A DNA stretch of 64,000 nt from Lucinisca nassula (Eukaryota; Mollusca; Bivalvia; Lucinida; Lucinidae): the NCBI GenBank assembly GCA_963580285.1, contig CAUZLF010000718.1:62001-126000 (forward strand). The letters run 5' to 3'. The position numbers were made by a program, and so were the translations under genes. Positions 62,096-64,000 of the stretch are shown here, piece by piece (position 1 is the first letter of the stretch; every line of letters starts with the position of its first letter). Under the pieces are notes generated by a model. It had not been told where the DNA came from and ran no database searches. It was given only the letters and a program-made list of their open reading frames with translations.

Positions 62096-62520
62096 TTAGC
62101 TTGCCTGTATGAAGTACATGGAGAGCTATTGTTGTCACCTCGGATGGCGTGCGTGTGCGCATTCCCGTCACACTTCGTTCAAGTTTTTCAAATGCTTATA
62201 TCTCAACAGTCACTCATCACAGAGCACTCATATTTGGAACTTTAGTACCTGGGAGGGTCTTCTGATGTTCAAAGAGAACAGACCCCTGGGGTCGAGCCCC
62301 TGGGTGGGGCTAGGGGTCAAAATCTAGAACACCTATGTAATACTGTGTTAAAGTTTATGAAATGCTTATATCTCAGCAGTCACTCATCACAAAGCATTCA
62401 TATTTACAACTTGGATACCTGGGAGTGTCTTCTGAGATTCCAAGACAACACACCCCTGGGTTCATGCTTGGGAGTGGGGATGGGGTGGGGCTAGGGGTCA
62501 AAATCTAGGACAACTTTGTA
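62096..62520. repeat. Two-unit tandem repeat, ~185 bp
   Basis: aatgcttatatctca(a/g)cag, tcactcatcacaaagc, acctgggaggg/tgtcttctg and ggggctaggggtcaaaatct occur twice. Confidence 0.7.
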
Positions 62521-62619
62521 ATTTGTTGTATACCTTTCCCTTATGCTAACAAGTTATGGACAGAATTGGTTATACATCAGCCAATCAAGTGACATTGGTT
62601 CAAGTGTATAAGAGTGAAG

Positions 62620-63950
62620 GTCATGGTGGCCTACATTTCACGGTCCACTGATTTTGCCTTATATCTTGAAGACTATTTGTTGGAGAAATGTCATACCTGG
62701 GATATTAGTTCCATGTGACGCCACGATTGACTTCAAAATATATCTAGGTCAGTGTGACCTATATTTCATGGTTCAGTGATTTTGCCTATTATCTCGAATA
62801 CTATTTGACGGAGAAATGTCATACCTGGATTATTAGTTCCATGGGACCTGATAATTGACTTCAAAATATATCTAGGTCACTGTGACCTATATTTCATGGT
62901 TCAGTGATTTTGCCTTTTATCTCGAATACTATTTGACAGAGAAATGTCATACCTGGATTATGAGTTCCATGTGACCCGATAATTGACTGCAAAATATATC
63001 TAGGTCACTGTGACCTATATTTCATGGTTCAGTGATTTTGCCTTTTATCTCGAATACTATTTGATGGAAAAATGTCATACCTGGGTAATTAGTTCCATGT
63101 GACTCCCATGATTGACCTCAAAATATAGCTAGGTCAGTGTGACCTATATTTCATGGTTCAGTGATTTTGCCTATTATCTTGAATACCATTTGATGGAGAA
63201 ATGTCATACGTGGGTTATTAGTCCCATGTGACCCCATGCTTGACCTCAAAATGTGTCTAGGTCACTGTGACCTATATTTCACGGTTCAGTGATTTTGTCA
63301 TTTATCTTGAATACTATTTGATGAAGAAATGTTACACCTGGATTATTTATTCCATGTGACCCAATTATTGATCACAAACTAAATCCAGGCCATTGTGACC
63401 TATATTTCATGGTTCAGTGATTTTCCCTATTATCTTGATTACTATTTGATGGAGGAATGTCAAATCTGGGTTATTATTTCCATGTGATCCCATGATTTAC
63501 CTCAAAATAGATCAAGGTCAGTGTGACCTATATTTCATGGTTCAGTGATTTTGCCTATTATCTTGAATACTTTTACATGAAGAAACGTCATACCTGGATT
63601 ATTTATTCCATGTGACCCCGTGATTGACCTCGAAATTATATCTTGGTCAGTGTGACCTAAATTTCATGATTCAGTAACTGTGCCAAATATTTTGAATATT
63701 ATTTTTTTTAGAAACTTCAATCCTGAATTTTAAGTTCCATGTGACCAGATGATTGACATAGAAATATATCTAGGTCAGTATGACCTATTTTCATGGTTCA
63801 TTGATTTTGCCTTATAATTCATACACAATGTGATTATGAAATGTAATATCTGGCATATATGTTCCATGTGACCTGATCATTGACCTCAAAATGTATCTAG
63901 GTGTGTGTGACCTATATTTCATGGTTCAGTAATTTTACCTTATATCTTTA
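62620..63950. repeat. ~125 bp tandem array running to near the window end
   Basis: Ten or eleven units carry aggtcagtgtgacctatatt, tcatggttcagtgattttgc, tatctcgaatactatttga and gttccatgtgacccc. The closing sequence gcgagctatgctgtcatg (63965-63982), with aacagctcttgtt, looks like an end cap cut by the window. Confidence 0.78.
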
Positions 63951-64000
63951 AGGCGCGAAGCAGGCGAGCTATGCTGTCATGCAACAGCTCTTGTTATTAC

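Overview
This is eukaryotic, AT-rich nuclear DNA from an animal, most likely a bivalve mollusc. The intron/exon structure, CR1-like and RTE-like LINEs, tRNA-headed SINEs, bivalve-style elements built on ~150-170 bp tandem repeats, and very dense palindromic MITEs all fit. A dreissenid mussel is my best guess, but that is an impression and not proven. No prokaryotic feature is present.

Only two host genes are visible, and they converge. (1) A carbohydrate sulfotransferase 15-like gene (CHST15/GalNAc4S-6ST family) runs on the + strand. Its last five coding exons lie at 311-424, 3642-3798, 6589-6748, 9157-9304 and 12953-13143, all with consistent splice phases and a terminal TAA. (2) RCC1L (WBSCR16-like, a mitochondrial RCC1-repeat protein) runs on the - strand. 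Its last seven coding exons lie at 61711-61645, 52908-52857, 51554-51470, 47198-46926, 27476-27303, 23224-23139 and 19300-19223, again phase-consistent and ending in TGA. Both genes lose their 5' exons outside the window. Together these exons total about 1.6 kb; nearly everything else is intron or the 6 kb intergenic gap, and is made of repeats.

Repeat layout. 0.7-13 kb: MITEs, SINEs and a ~165 bp tandem array inside the sulfotransferase introns. 13.4-19 kb: ~170 bp arrays and hairpin elements between the genes. 19.8-22.4 kb and 47.2-50.4 kb: two array elements with shared end caps. 27.8-38.7 kb: an antisense RTE-like LINE split by an 8.57 kb hAT-type insertion. The insertion holds a CR1-like LINE fragment and a nested set of four modular inverted-repeat elements (A to D) with ~8 bp target duplications. 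41.3-46.8 kb: a ~150 bp array split by a 3.8 kb TTAA-flanked insertion. 51-53.7 kb: clustered TTAA-flanked palindromic MITEs. 54.3-60 kb: more arrays, one split by a LINE C-terminal fragment. 62.1-64 kb: two further arrays.

The strongest candidates for something undescribed are the A-D elements. Each family's terminal repeats are a run of its own 12-15 bp word, yet all four share G(G/A)T-like or G-starting ends and 8 bp target duplications. Second are the places where repeat ends touch splice sites of the two host genes.
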